Part shown: positions 44,549 through 54,046 of the stretch, piece after piece
How the letters are laid out: each line of letters opens with the position of its first letter
Numbering within the stretch: position 1 is the first letter of the stretch
Notes under the pieces: generated by a model
Seen by the model: only the letters and a program-made list of their open reading frames with translations
Told to the model about the DNA's origin: nothing
The model's database searches: none
Assembly (NCBI GenBank): GCA_900107185.1
Contig: FNPA01000001.1
Span: 124,001-188,000, forward strand
DNA length: 64,000 nt
Direction of reading: 5' to 3'
Source: Ruminococcaceae bacterium YAD3003
GTDB taxonomy: Bacteria; Bacillota; Clostridia; Saccharofermentanales; Saccharofermentanaceae
Translations under genes and position numbers: made by a program

Positions 44549-45877
44549 TTATTTCTTGCCGAGAAGCTCTACGATCTCGTGGATCTTGAAGACCTTCTGA
44601 CCGTCTACATAGAATCTGAAGAGCTCTCCATCCTTGTCGTAGATCTCGAAATGCTTACCGTAGGAAGCAACGAGTCCTCTCATTGTATCGATCTCGAAAA
44701 CCTTTCTCTCAAAAGGTGCGCTCGAATCGAGAACCCTGTTCTTATACTTTCTCATCGGCTTGCCCTTCTTGTAAGGGATACCTTCTTCAGCAGGACAATC
44801 TGTTCCGTAGTAGATGATCTCTTTGTCAGTAATGGTAATTCTGCCCTTACCTGTTTTCGCGAAGGTAAACCTGTCGAAAACCTTAAACAGATCGGCATTC
44901 ATCTCCATCTTGAAACCGCCGGCTTCGAGCTGGTCCTTGATCATGCCTCTCTCCCACTCTACCCACTTGTGGAGGTCATCGTAAACGACGCACTGGGGAT
45001 CAGCCTTCTCGATAAGACCTGTCGGCAGATATCTTGCAGCGTTGCCGCAGTTTGAGCACTGGATCATGTCGTGCTTACCGGAATCCATGTACTGCATTGT
45101 GTACTCGGAACCGCACTTAGGACATGCATAAGCGATGTTCTGGAGACCTGCAGCGAGCTTCCTGCTCTTGTACATTCTCGGATTCTCACGGATCCAGTCG
45201 TTCTCGTTGTAATTAACACCGTCAAGGATCTTCTGCTGGAGTTCCTCGATGGACAATTCCTTGACCTCGTCAGAATAGATCTTCTTAACGAACTCGGCAC
45301 TGATCCTTCCTCTGCGCATACCGGATTTTGACCATCTCGGCCATGCGAGGTATGCACCATGGATGTGAGCAATATATACTGATGCACCGGACTTCTTTGC
45401 CAGTCTTGCAACGCCGTCATCGAAAGTGGTTGATTTACCGTCAACGTGTCTTGTTGCCTCAGGGTAAACGATGATGACACCGTTACGCTTCATAACGCGC
45501 ATCATTGCCTTAACAGCTGCCGTATCAACTACGAACTGCTTCTTCGGAATAGCTCCTCCGAGTTTAAACCAGTGACCCCAGCCTTTAGCTCTGAATACGA
45601 ACTCGCCTGTTACGAAGTTAGCAGGTCTGGCCTTTGTAAGTCTGTTGGTGACCATAGGGTCGAGATAAGACTCGTGGTTGGAGATAACGATGATAGGACC
45701 TTCGTGCTTAACGAATTCCATATCAGGCTTAACCTTAATATGGCAGAAAGCACAAACCAAGGGCACAATGATATGGGAACCTACAAATCCAAACCAGAAT
45801 TTGCTCGGAACACAACCAATGTCATAGTCACGAGGTGCCTTTGAGCGGGACGCCGCATTACTCTTGATTTCCGTCAT
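44549..45877 (-). CDS. PlsC-type acyltransferase with zinc ribbon and extra C-terminal domain
   Basis: 442 residues; start after GGAGA. The 1-acylglycerol-3-phosphate acyltransferase domain (about 30-230) has ISNHESYLDP (catalytic H-x4-D), a GAIPKKQF-type motif and YPEATRH (usually FPEGTRS), so the third motif is divergent. A zinc ribbon follows (CPKCGSEYTM, then CSNCGNAARY near 255-282), and the last 150 residues form an unrecognised domain (TKGRITITDKEIIYYGTDCP, YDKDGELFRFYVDG). Ordinary PlsC is about 240 residues, so the second half is unusual. It probably acylates a glycerolipid at the membrane; the ribbon may add binding or regulation. Confidence 0.8.
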   Translation of the reverse strand: MTEIKSNAASRSKAPRDYDIGCVPSKFWFGFVGSHIIVPLVCAFCHIKVKPDMEFVKHEGPIIVISNHESYLDPMVTNRLTKARPANFVTGEFVFRAKGWGHWFKLGGAIPKKQFVVDTAAVKAMMRVMKRNGVIIVYPEATRHVDGKSTTFDDGVARLAKKSGASVYIAHIHGAYLAWPRWSKSGMRRGRISAEFVKKIYSDEVKELSIEELQQKILDGVNYNENDWIRENPRMYKSRKLAAGLQNIAYACPKCGSEYTMQYMDSGKHDMIQCSNCGNAARYLPTGLIEKADPQCVVYDDLHKWVEWERGMIKDQLEAGGFKMEMNADLFKVFDRFTFAKTGKGRITITDKEIIYYGTDCPAEEGIPYKKGKPMRKYKNRVLDSSAPFERKVFEIDTMRGLVASYGKHFEIYDKDGELFRFYVDGQKVFKIHEIVELLGKK

Positions 45878-45910
45878 CTCTCTTCTCCATTTACCTTGAT
45901 AGTCAAAGTA

Positions 45911-48589
45911 TTATACATTAGAGCCGACTGATTCTTCAACCTCAACACCGGATGAATCTTTAAGTTCACCGCCGTCTTTTATGACGATTACCTTGCCGTC
46001 TTCTGCTGCACTTCCCTGTGCGAGCAATGCGTCAGGATCGGTTGTCTCGACCGCATCGATTATTGCCAGATGTCCGGGCTTAACGATTCCGTCGAGCATA
46101 GCCTCCGAGAAGCGGTCCTCAACCATAGATGTAATGACTCTTCTGAGCGGTCTTGCACCGTACTGCGGATCGTAACCCTTCTTTGCGAGGAGTTCCTTTG
46201 CACTCTCAGTGAGTTCGATATCCATGCCGAGATCCTTGATTCTCTTTCCGACCTGCTTCATGAGGATGTCGACGATTCTTACAAGGGAATCCTTGCCGAG
46301 CATACGGAAGAAGATGATCTCATCAACACGGTTAACGAATTCAGGAGTGAATGTCTTCTTGAGCTCGTCGATTACAACCTTCTTAGCTTCATCGTAAGAC
46401 TTGCCGCCGTAGAGACCTTCTCTGGACAATTCGTCCTTATCGCTCTCATCTGCCATTGCAAAACCGATCTTGCGGCCTTCGCTGCCGACCAGCATTCTTG
46501 CACCGATGTTGGATGTCATGATGATGATCGTGTTTCTGAAGTCGACTGTTCTGCCGTGACCGTCAGTGAGACGTCCGTCGTCAAGCACCTGGAGCATAGT
46601 ATTGAAGATCTCTGGATGTGCCTTCTCGATCTCATCGAAAAGAACTACGGAGTAAGGATGTCTTCTTACAGCCTCTGTGAGCTGGCCGCCCTCATCGTAT
46701 CCGACATATCCCGGAGGCGCACCGATGAGTCTTGAGACGTCGTGCTTTTCCATGTATTCGGACATGTCGATTCTTACGAGTGCGCTCTCGTTTCCGAACA
46801 TTACTTCAGCGAGTGCTTTCGCGAGTTCGGTCTTACCGACACCTGTTGTACCCAGGAAGATAAATGTACCTGAAGGTCTCTTCTCATCCTTGAGACCGAG
46901 TCTTCCTCTTCTTATAGCCTTGGCAATCGCATGAACTGCCTCGTCCTGGCCGACAACTCTGCTGCTGAGTTCTGCTTCGAGATTCTTAAGCTTATCAGCA
47001 TCAGTCTCTGTGATCTTTGTTGTCGGGATTCCTGTCCATTTCGCGAGTACTACTGCAACGTCATCAACAGTGAGTGTACCTGTGTAACCGGCATCGTCTG
47101 CCTTAACCTTATCCTGGAGAAGTGACAGTCTCTCGTTGAGCTTTTCTTCTTCTTCCTTCAATGTCTGTGCAGCTTCGAAATCCTGATTCTCGACTGCTTC
47201 CTTCTTTTTGGCGATTATCTCGCTGATCTTTGTCTCGAGTTCATTCTTTTCCTTTGAATCAGCATAGTTGATTCTCTTTGCGGCAGCTGCCTCATCGACA
47301 AGGTCGATCGCCTTATCAGGCAGGAATCTGTCAGAAACATATCTGGCAGAGAGTCTTACAGACTGCTCGAGAACATCGTCAGGAATATAGATCTTGTGGT
47401 GCTCCTCGTACTTGGAACGGAGGCCCTTCATGATGGCAATTGCATCTTCAATAGAAGGCTCCTCGACAAGGACCTTCTGGAATCTTCTTTCGAGAGCGTG
47501 GTCCTTCTCAACGAACTTGGAATACTCATCTAAAGTCGTTGCACCGATGATCTGCAGTTCGTTTTTAGTCAGAAGCGGCTTCATGATATTGGCTGCATCC
47601 ATGGAACCGCCTGTGGATTCGCCTGCACCCACGAGAGTGTGGATCTCATCAATGAACAGGATGATGTTAGGATCAGCAACCGCCTCGTCGAGCATATTCT
47701 TGATACGCTCTTCGAATTCACCTCTGTATTTAGAACCGGCTACCATTGAACCCATCTCGATGCTGTAAACGACCTTGCCCTTAATGACGTCAGGTACATT
47801 GTTCTCAGCTATCTTCAGTGCGAGTCCTTCTGCGATTGCAGTCTTACCTACACCGGGGTCACCTACGAGACAGGGGTTATTCTTTGTGCGGCGGATGAGG
47901 ATCTGCATAACACGTGAGATCTCTTCTTCACGTCCGATAACAGGATCGATCTTACCCTGCTTTGCGAGTTCGGTAAGATTCTTTCCGAACTTATCGAGAG
48001 TCTTATGACCCTGCTTGCCACCCTGTTTTCCGGATGTTCTCTTGGATCTCATAGGAGAATCGCCGGCGCCCATTTCAGGTTCGCCTTCACCCTCACCAAA
48101 AGAATTGCTCTCTTCTTTTGCAGCTTCAGCCTGCTCGTTGAAGACATTGATTATGCTGTTTCTGATGCCCTCGAGATCAGCACCCGCAGCTTCGAGGCTG
48201 TTAAAGATCTCCGGGTGATTTGAAATCTTACGTGCCATGATTACGAACAGAAGGTGCTCAGGATTTACCGCACCCTTGAATCCTGTTCTTCTGGACAGCT
48301 CTGCTGCATTTGCAAAAATTCTTCTGACATCGATTCTCAAGTGTTCGAATGCCCTGTCTGCGAGCATCTTAATTGCAGCGTCATCGAGCTCATAATCGTT
48401 CGTTATGCCCAAACGCTCCAGGATAAGGGATACGTCGGGAACGTTGTCATTTAAAATGTCTCTGGCAGGTGTGTCTGTTATGCATAGAGCCGCGAAAAGA
48501 ATCGTGTCTCTTATAAGTGATGTATGTTTGTCTTCCGCAATAAGGCTCGAAACAGCGAGCACTTTTGCTGTATCTTCAGTTATTCTCAT
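45911..48589 (-). CDS. clpC: ClpC-type AAA+ unfoldase
   Basis: 892 residues, start after GGGAG. A Clp-N domain (1-150), then D1 with Walker [11 protein letters not shown] near 243 and Walker [11 protein letters not shown], a short middle coiled coil ([18 protein letters not shown]) with a UVR-like segment, and D2 with [11 protein letters not shown] near 580 and [12 protein letters not shown]. The ClpP-docking tripeptide is seen as RKIGFA. It unfolds proteins for ClpP. The gene overlaps mcsB by 14 bp and is the last gene of the ctsR-mcsA-mcsB-clpC operon, as in Bacillota. The N-domain is less conserved than usual. Confidence 0.93.
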   Translation of the reverse strand: MRITEDTAKVLAVSSLIAEDKHTSLIRDTILFAALCITDTPARDILNDNVPDVSLILERLGITNDYELDDAAIKMLADRAFEHLRIDVRRIFANAAELSRRTGFKGAVNPEHLLFVIMARKISNHPEIFNSLEAAGADLEGIRNSIINVFNEQAEAAKEESNSFGEGEGEPEMGAGDSPMRSKRTSGKQGGKQGHKTLDKFGKNLTELAKQGKIDPVIGREEEISRVMQILIRRTKNNPCLVGDPGVGKTAIAEGLALKIAENNVPDVIKGKVVYSIEMGSMVAGSKYRGEFEERIKNMLDEAVADPNIILFIDEIHTLVGAGESTGGSMDAANIMKPLLTKNELQIIGATTLDEYSKFVEKDHALERRFQKVLVEEPSIEDAIAIMKGLRSKYEEHHKIYIPDDVLEQSVRLSARYVSDRFLPDKAIDLVDEAAAAKRINYADSKEKNELETKISEIIAKKKEAVENQDFEAAQTLKEEEEKLNERLSLLQDKVKADDAGYTGTLTVDDVAVVLAKWTGIPTTKITETDADKLKNLEAELSSRVVGQDEAVHAIAKAIRRGRLGLKDEKRPSGTFIFLGTTGVGKTELAKALAEVMFGNESALVRIDMSEYMEKHDVSRLIGAPPGYVGYDEGGQLTEAVRRHPYSVVLFDEIEKAHPEIFNTMLQVLDDGRLTDGHGRTVDFRNTIIIMTSNIGARMLVGSEGRKIGFAMADESDKDELSREGLYGGKSYDEAKKVVIDELKKTFTPEFVNRVDEIIFFRMLGKDSLVRIVDILMKQVGKRIKDLGMDIELTESAKELLAKKGYDPQYGARPLRRVITSMVEDRFSEAMLDGIVKPGHLAIIDAVETTDPDALLAQGSAAEDGKVIVIKDGGELKDSSGVEVEESVGSNV

Positions 48590-49619
48590 TTCTTTCAGCT
48601 CCCTTCAAAATCGTTCTTATTCCCTGGGCACGGATATTCTGTGAATTGGTAAGAGAACCCTGAGGCTTTCTGGTCGGAGCAGCGGGCTCCCAGAGAATAT
48701 CCATAGTAAGTTTATTTATTGTGTTCCATGAGCACTTTATCTCACCGGCATCATCGTAATCGTGATAAAGTCTGAGCCATCCCAATGCTTCAATAGCTTC
48801 ACTTCTTGAGATGAGCGAACTGTATCTTAGGTTACCGTAAGATCTGCCGTAGATATCCTGTGTCTGAAGTTTCTTTGATGAAACGATCTCTTCCCTGCAT
48901 GCTCTCTCCGCCTTTATTACGTCGGTAATGAGCATCTCGCCTCTCTTCAAAACCTCATCTTCTGTAACACCAAGAGTGTTAACGCTCGCGATGATGAACA
49001 CATTTGAATCTGCGAGCTCTCCTCTCTCAGCGAAAGGATATATCGTCCATTCATACTGGCCTACACGCTGTGTCAAAGCAGCAATGCCGCCTTCTGTTTT
49101 CGCGATGGCAGGAAGTGCAACCGTATAAAGGATCTTAAGTCCTGTTCCTGCGAGTCTGACGTTCGAAGTCAGGAATCCGTAGTTGTCGGAATATGCGATA
49201 TCGAGTTTACTCTCGAGCTCCATCGCTTCCTTTTCTGCTTTTTTATAAACACTGATGTCGTGGCCTGCTGCCTGTGCTCTTACGGTAATGTGCTCACCGC
49301 TTCCTACCGCAATGCTGAGGCTCGAATCATCGTTGTAGTAGAAGGCCTTTCGCTGGGGATTGACCATCTGGCTGCCTTCACGTCCCAACACCTGGAGTCT
49401 GATAAGTCTTATGACCGTATCCTTATCCATAGTTGCAGCGCCGCCGCCCATGTAGATGTCCTTATCGATTGCGCCGTCAACCGTTTCGATCAGGCTCTGG
49501 CACTCTTTGTCATCAAGTCTGGGAAGGAAGTTGTATCCCTTAACGTTACGGACAATGCATGCCTTTGTGGAGAGGACAACGTCGTTATCCTTACCCTCAT
49601 TTACATACCAATCAAGCAT
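48576..49619 (-). CDS. mcsB: McsB-like protein, arginine-kinase fold with lost signature residues
   Basis: 347 residues from ATG 49619, seven bases after a GGAAGGTGG site and overlapping the mcsA end by 8 bp; longer readings lie inside mcsA. Position and length fit McsB, the protein arginine kinase that marks proteins for ClpCP. Family traces remain: NDVVLSTKACIVRN aligns with DIVLSSRIRLARN, GFLTSNVRLAGTGLK with GYLTSCPTNVGTGLR, and SYGNLRYSSLISRSEA with the SYGVLSNCRMIESKEA region. Several residues seen as invariant in McsB are changed: SSRIR to STKAC, EDHIRIQ to GEHITVR, CPTNVGTGLR to NVRLAGTGLK, GEGSEA to FAERGE. It may be a pseudokinase with an adaptor role. Confidence 0.75.
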   Translation of the reverse strand: MLDWYVNEGKDNDVVLSTKACIVRNVKGYNFLPRLDDKECQSLIETVDGAIDKDIYMGGGAATMDKDTVIRLIRLQVLGREGSQMVNPQRKAFYYNDDSSLSIAVGSGEHITVRAQAAGHDISVYKKAEKEAMELESKLDIAYSDNYGFLTSNVRLAGTGLKILYTVALPAIAKTEGGIAALTQRVGQYEWTIYPFAERGELADSNVFIIASVNTLGVTEDEVLKRGEMLITDVIKAERACREEIVSSKKLQTQDIYGRSYGNLRYSSLISRSEAIEALGWLRLYHDYDDAGEIKCSWNTINKLTMDILWEPAAPTRKPQGSLTNSQNIRAQGIRTILKGAERNENN

Positions 49620-50292
49620 TAGCGCCACCTTCCTTTCTTCCCTTGAGTTCATCTCTGAGTTTCGATGCGAGGATATATTCCTCAACCTCAGCTGCCAGCT
49701 TTATGCCCTTCTCAAGGTCTTCATCCGAGAGCATTCCGAGATCTGCTTTTTTGAGCTGGTCGATCGTAAGACTGCCCTTTTCTGCTTTGGGAGTATCTTC
49801 AGCTTTTGCCTTCTCTTCCTTAACTTCAGGAGCAGCAGGCGTCTGTGCTACAGCATCAATCTTCTTTACTGAAAGCTCAGATTTTGGTGCCTGGATAACT
49901 TCTTTGCTCTCTGCATCGGTTTCAGCAGACTGGCTGGGCAAACGTCCGGCATACTCGCTGTTACCCTGCTGCTTGAACATCTCTCTTACGATGTTGTCAT
50001 TGAATGTGTTATAGCATTCGATGCAGCCTACACGGCCATCGTTCTCGAATTCTCTGAGAGTCATTCCGCACTTGGGGCATGTGAGTGTGCTGTTTCCGAA
50101 GTCGAGCTCATTCATCTGCAAGAGCGATGAAGCGATCTGGTCCAACGGTGCAAACGGATTGCCCAGAATGTCAGACGGATCTCTCAAATATCTGTCATAA
50201 CCCATGAGCCTGGCACAGTTATCACAGTATGTAATGCCGTTGATCTTAATGATCCTGTTGGTAAGTTCTTTACCGCATCTTTCACATCTCAT
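49612..50292 (-). CDS. mcsA: McsA-like zinc-finger/UVR-domain protein
   Basis: 226 residues; start after GGAGACAAACAC. Two pairs of zinc-binding motifs are at the N-terminus: CERCGKEL ... CDNCARLMGY and CPKCGMTLREF ... CIECYNTF. A variable Glu/Ala/Lys linker leads to a C-terminal UVR-like helix pair (EDLEKGIKLAAEVEEYILASKLRDEL). In Bacillota McsA activates McsB and helps regulate CtsR and ClpC. The gene is 29 bp after ctsR and overlaps mcsB. At 226 residues it is longer than the usual 180 or so because of the linker. Confidence 0.88.
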   Translation of the reverse strand: MRCERCGKELTNRIIKINGITYCDNCARLMGYDRYLRDPSDILGNPFAPLDQIASSLLQMNELDFGNSTLTCPKCGMTLREFENDGRVGCIECYNTFNDNIVREMFKQQGNSEYAGRLPSQSAETDAESKEVIQAPKSELSVKKIDAVAQTPAAPEVKEEKAKAEDTPKAEKGSLTIDQLKKADLGMLSDEDLEKGIKLAAEVEEYILASKLRDELKGRKEGGANA

Positions 50293-50321
50293 ATGTGTTT
50301 GTCTCCTTTTTGTATCCCTTA

Positions 50322-50783
50322 TTAAGTAACCATCAGACCCAGTAGAGCATGTTTGAAAATGTCTGCCCTGAGAACTGATCTGATATCTGAATCAACTCTG
50401 GCAAGTGCCCTGTCTGATACAGCGGCCATAATTGCCGTACCTTCCTTGGAGGTCATGGCGCCTACGGTAACTGCATTGGTCAGAAGATTCTTTGCCTGCT
50501 GCTGTGAGAGGTCATCACCTACACTGTCAATGATCGCCTTAAGATACTCGGCAGGTCCCACATTATTTACTCGGGTGATCGTAATCTGTCCGCCGCCGCC
50601 TCTTCTGCTCTCAACGATATAACCGCTTCCGCCTGAGAATCTGGTGGACAGCACGTATGTGATCTGTGACGGCACGCAGTTCGCCTGCTCAGCCAACTGG
50701 CTTCTGCAGATAGTGGCAGTTCCGTCATTCTCTTCGACCATCTCCTTGATCATCTGTTCTATAACATCAACCAATCTGGCCAC
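50322..50783 (-). CDS. ctsR: CtsR heat-shock repressor
   Basis: 153 residues from GTG 50783, eight bases after GGAGG. The N-terminal winged helix reads CRSQLAEQANCVPSQITYVLSTRFS, followed by the basic wing YIVESRRGGGGQITITRV, which matches CtsR closely (Gly-rich loop as thermosensor). The C-terminal domain is short and fits the family. CtsR represses clp genes and its own operon. A perfect operator and a strong promoter lie directly upstream. Confidence 0.95.
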   Translation of the reverse strand: MARLVDVIEQMIKEMVEENDGTATICRSQLAEQANCVPSQITYVLSTRFSGGSGYIVESRRGGGGQITITRVNNVGPAEYLKAIIDSVGDDLSQQQAKNLLTNAVTVGAMTSKEGTAIMAAVSDRALARVDSDIRSVLRADIFKHALLGLMVT

Positions 50784-50824
50784 AAGATCGCCCTCCTTTC
50801 ACTTTGTTCTTTCTTGACTTTGAC

Positions 50825-50841
50825 TTTGACTTTCTTTGACT
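50825..50841 (-). promoter_or_regulatory. CtsR operator
   Basis: On the minus strand AGTCAAA, GAA, AGTCAAA matches the CtsR consensus of two RGTCAAA heptads three bases apart. Further AGTCAA copies follow at 6-bp steps to 50814, an extended tandem. It starts seven bases after the -10 box, so bound CtsR would cover the transcription start. Confidence 0.9.
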
Positions 50842-50847
50842 AATTGA

Positions 50848-50876
50848 ATTATCTGACTTTTCTTGTCTTTTGTCAA
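50848..50876 (-). promoter_or_regulatory. Promoter of the ctsR operon
   Basis: TTGACA (50876-50871), a 17-nt spacer and GATAAT (50853-50848) on the minus strand, a near-consensus sigma-A promoter. Confidence 0.85.
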
Positions 50877-50890
50877 CACCAGGAAAAAGA

Positions 50891-51142
50891 ATACCCACTA
50901 AATCGGGCATTTTCGTTATTTAGTGGGTATGGTTTGACATCAGCGTCATAGAAAGTACCCACCAAATGACTGTTTTTCGGGATTTAGTGGGTAAAATCAG
51001 TTTCAAAACGCTTCTGATTTTCGAAAACATACCCACTAAACCCTGCTTTTTCTCAAGTTAGTGGGTATTCATCCCTCCCGTAACACTAATGAAAGACAAA
51101 AAAATACCCACCAAATGCTCAATACCAGAGATTTGGTGGGTA
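50891..51142 (-). repeat. Array of four hairpins with ACCCAC(T/C)AAAT arms and 14-nt variable centres
   Basis: This 282-bp stretch between the DUF1846 stop and the ctsR promoter has no gene. Four inverted repeats occur at 50891-50930, 50956-50993, 51029-51068 and 51104-51142. Each has arms close to ATACCCACTAAAT and ATTTAGTGGGTAT, and each has exactly 14 nt between the arms (in the third copy when two mismatched end bases are counted as arm). The centres are unrelated in sequence, for example CGGGCATTTTCGTT and GCTCAATACCAGAG. Repeat starts are 65, 73 and 75 bp apart. Arm changes are mostly paired: CTAAAT/ATTTAG against CCAAAT/ATTTGG. The fourth is followed on the minus strand by seven T and probably ends the DUF1846 transcript. 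Confidence 0.9.
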
Positions 51143-51166
51143 CTGTATAAATCTAATTAAATAAAC

Positions 51167-52651
51167 TTACCTGTGATAGAGCTTCTTTGTCTCGTAAACA
51201 GGTTCACAGGTAAGGTTGATGCCGAGCTTGTGGAACATGTTAACGTCAACGGAACTCATCATGGTCGTTGAGTGCGCATCGCTGTTAGCTAGATTGCCGA
51301 TCTGCTGCATAGCGAGCTCTGCAACCGGGTTGGTGGCAGCACTGATCGCGAGCGCAATGAGAACCTCGTCTGTATGAAGTCTCGGATTGTGGTTGCCCAT
51401 GTGATTGATCTTAAGATCAGAAATAGGCTCGATAACATTAGGTGAGATGAGCGGAATATCGTGAGAGATTCCTGCGAGAACCTTAAGTGCGTTAAGGAGT
51501 GCAGCTGACGCAGGTCCCAACAGAGGTGTTGTCTTACCTGTAACGATCTGTCCGTCAGGGAGCTCCAATGCAACTGCCGGAGCGCCTGTGGATTCAGCAC
51601 GTACTGCAGCAGCGCCGATAACACGGCGTGCAGTAATGTCAATGCCGCTCTTCTTCATGAGGAACTCGATTTTAGTTACGTCAGAACCGTCTGAGTTGCC
51701 TGCACGAGTTGCCATCTTAGCTTCGTAATATCTTCTGATGATCTCCTGTCTGGAAGCATCCTGACATGCCTCATCATCAACAATGGCAAAGCCTGCCATG
51801 TTAACACCCATATCCGTAGGTGACTTGTAAGGGCTCTCTCCGTAGATCTTCTCGAAGATCGCATTTACTACAGGGAAGATCTCTACGTCTCTGTTGTAGT
51901 TAACTGTTGTCTTTCCATATGCTTCGAGATGGAAAGGATCGATCATGTTAACGTCAGCGAGGTCTGCTGTTGCTGCTTCATAAGCAACGTTAACAGGGTG
52001 CTGGAGAGGGATTGACCAGATAGGGAATGTCTCGAATTTTGCATAACCGGCCTTGATTCCACGCTTGTTCTCGTGATAGAGCTGTGAAAGGCATGTAGCC
52101 ATCTTTCCTGAACCGGGGCCGGGTGCTGTTACGACAACGAGCTTACGGGATGTCTCGATATAATCGTTCTTGCCGTAACCTTCTTCGCTAACGATAAGCG
52201 GAATATTTGAAGGATATCCTTCAATAGGATAATGTCTGTATGACTTAACACCGAGTGAACGAAGTCTGGCTTCGAACTTCTCGGCCAGGGGTTGTCCTGC
52301 AAACTGTGTAACAACAACGCTTCCAACGAAGAGACCGAATTCTGTGAATGCATCGATGAGACGGAGAACTTCCTGGTCGTAAGTGATGCCAAGATCTCCT
52401 CTTCTCTTATTCTTCTCAATAGCATCCGCATTAATTGCAATAACGATCTCGGCATCTTCAGAAAGAGCCTTGAGCATTCTGATCTTACTGTCAGGTTCAA
52501 ATCCGGGTAAAACTCTTGATGCGTGATAATCGTCAAATAATTTGCCGCCAAACTCAAGATAGAGCTTGCCGCCGAATTTATCTACGCGCTCTCTGATATG
52601 CTCACTCTGGAGCTCTACATACTTTTCATTGGAAAAACCGATTTTAAACAT
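51167..52651 (-). CDS. DUF1846 family protein
   Basis: 494 residues; start after GGGGGGAGG. The N-terminus [19 protein letters not shown] and segments [42 protein letters not shown] and [25 protein letters not shown] are typical of the DUF1846 family, a conserved protein of about 500 residues in Bacillota. GPGSGKMAT resembles a P-loop, so nucleotide binding is possible. No signal peptide or TM, so it is cytosolic. Its function is not established. The gene is monocistronic and is followed by the hairpin array. Confidence 0.88.
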   Translation of the reverse strand: MFKIGFSNEKYVELQSEHIRERVDKFGGKLYLEFGGKLFDDYHASRVLPGFEPDSKIRMLKALSEDAEIVIAINADAIEKNKRRGDLGITYDQEVLRLIDAFTEFGLFVGSVVVTQFAGQPLAEKFEARLRSLGVKSYRHYPIEGYPSNIPLIVSEEGYGKNDYIETSRKLVVVTAPGPGSGKMATCLSQLYHENKRGIKAGYAKFETFPIWSIPLQHPVNVAYEAATADLADVNMIDPFHLEAYGKTTVNYNRDVEIFPVVNAIFEKIYGESPYKSPTDMGVNMAGFAIVDDEACQDASRQEIIRRYYEAKMATRAGNSDGSDVTKIEFLMKKSGIDITARRVIGAAAVRAESTGAPAVALELPDGQIVTGKTTPLLGPASAALLNALKVLAGISHDIPLISPNVIEPISDLKINHMGNHNPRLHTDEVLIALAISAATNPVAELAMQQIGNLANSDAHSTTMMSSVDVNMFHKLGINLTCEPVYETKKLYHR

Positions 52652-52707
52652 AGGACCTCGCCTCCCCCCTGATAAGCAATTATAGCCTAAAGAAGAGCAA
52701 TCTTATG

Positions 52708-53346
52708 TTACAAAATTCGAAGCGGCTCCATCAAAATGAGAGATTTTTCTTCAGGCAGACACTCCAAATGTCGTCCTGCATTAACGATCCTGCGGTTTCC
52801 GGCTTCGGTAATGAGTTCAACAAACTCTTCTCTTCCAGAGATCTGGTCATAACCAAAAGACTTACCTCTATAATGCATCGGTACAACAGCCTTAGGATCG
52901 ATCTGTTCGCACATTCTGTTCGCCTGTCTGCAATTGATCGTGAAAAAACCTCCGACAGGGATCATGAGAAGATCGCATCCCTTGATCCTGTCCAATTGTT
53001 CATTATTCAGTCCGCATCCGATGTCACCCATATGGACAACCTTCTCGCCGCCGGACTTAACTATGGTAATGTTGTTTCTGCCACGGGCTGCACCCTGGAC
53101 GTCATCATGGAAAGTTCTCAAGATATCGACCTGGGGCTCTGAACCCTTGTATGGAAATTCAGGCGCCCTTACTGATTCAAAATCGTTGTGGTCGTCATGG
53201 CTGTGTGAACAGAACACCTCGTGTGCAACTACATCATGAGCTGCCAATCCGGGAACAGAACCTTCTTTATAAGGGTCAAAGCAAACGCTGAGGCCTGAAT
53301 CAAACTTGATCAGGAAACATGCATGTCCGACATATACAACTTCCAT
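52708..53346 (-). CDS. Metallo-beta-lactamase-fold hydrolase (UlaG/UPF0173-like)
   Basis: 212 residues; start after GGGAG. The metal-binding motif H-S-H-D-D-H lies at residues 48-53. Further ligands are expected in VVHMGDIGCG and VVPMHYRGKS. YVGHACFLIKFDSGLSVCFDPY at the start matches the UPF0173/UlaG branch. It is a soluble hydrolase; the substrate cannot be told. The next gene on the minus strand is DUF1846, 57 bp downstream, and the membrane protein gene ends 26 bp upstream. Confidence 0.88.
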   Translation of the reverse strand: MEVVYVGHACFLIKFDSGLSVCFDPYKEGSVPGLAAHDVVAHEVFCSHSHDDHNDFESVRAPEFPYKGSEPQVDILRTFHDDVQGAARGRNNITIVKSGGEKVVHMGDIGCGLNNEQLDRIKGCDLLMIPVGGFFTINCRQANRMCEQIDPKAVVPMHYRGKSFGYDQISGREEFVELITEAGNRRIVNAGRHLECLPEEKSLILMEPLRIL

Positions 53347-53371
53347 TTAAACAGTCTCCCGGAAATTCAGA

Positions 53372-54046
53372 TTAATACTTTACGTTGTCTTCACCTTTTC
53401 CGTCAGACTCATCAACTGTAGTCGTAGAGTCTACGGTAAAAGTAGCATCTTCCAATATCTTTGAATTAGCCTTGAATTCCTTCTTCGCCTGGGAAGCGAG
53501 AATTGCATTTGCCATTCCGCCTACGCTGCCCAATACGAGAGTAATACCGATGATTATCGTCAGAGCTTTCGTTGCGCCGTTGAAGAAGATAATGAAGATA
53601 CCCATGCCGAGCGCAATGATTCCGAACAGCAATGAGAACCACCAGTATTTGGCACCAGACGGTCTCAGTGTTCCTACTGATGTAACGATAATTACTATTG
53701 CATATACTGCAACGATTATTCCGAAAATGAAATTGAATACTGTAATTACAGGCAGCGGGTTAACTATAAATACGATTCCGATTACTGCAATAGCACTACC
53801 TATCGCGAGAACTATTACGTCGAAAACAGTCTTTTCTTTTATTCTTAAGAAATTAATAAGTTCAAAAACACCTACTAAAATAAGTATTCCGCCTACTATT
53901 CTGACAAAACCTGCCGCGATATCATCGCCCTTGCCCATCAGTGTTCCGATAAAGAAAACAAGACCCAAAAGCAGCATTACGATGTCTGCTATTACCGTAC
54001 CTGCATTGTAGTTACTGATCTTGTCTTTCTTTTTCTTATTGCTCAT
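53372..54046 (-). CDS. HdeD/DUF308-like membrane protein
   Basis: 224 residues; start after GAGG and overlapping the GGDEF gene end by 11 bp. Six hydrophobic segments with paired repeats (VRIVGGILILVGVFELINFLRI resembles the second half AITIIIGITLVLGSVGG) suggest the DUF308/HdeD fold. The last 40 residues are hydrophilic and acidic (TVDESDGKGEDNVKY). HdeD of enterobacteria is linked to acid stress, but that role should not be carried over. Translational coupling with the GGDEF gene suggests a functional link. Confidence 0.75.
   Translation of the reverse strand: MSNKKKKDKISNYNAGTVIADIVMLLLGLVFFIGTLMGKGDDIAAGFVRIVGGILILVGVFELINFLRIKEKTVFDVIVLAIGSAIAVIGIVFIVNPLPVITVFNFIFGIIVAVYAIVIIVTSVGTLRPSGAKYWWFSLLFGIIALGMGIFIIFFNGATKALTIIIGITLVLGSVGGMANAILASQAKKEFKANSKILEDATFTVDSTTTVDESDGKGEDNVKY

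Noticed and set aside
50891-51142. CRISPR array
   Set aside because: The repeats are palindromic pairs with constant arms and 14-nt centres, not direct repeats with 30-40-nt spacers, and no cas gene is near.
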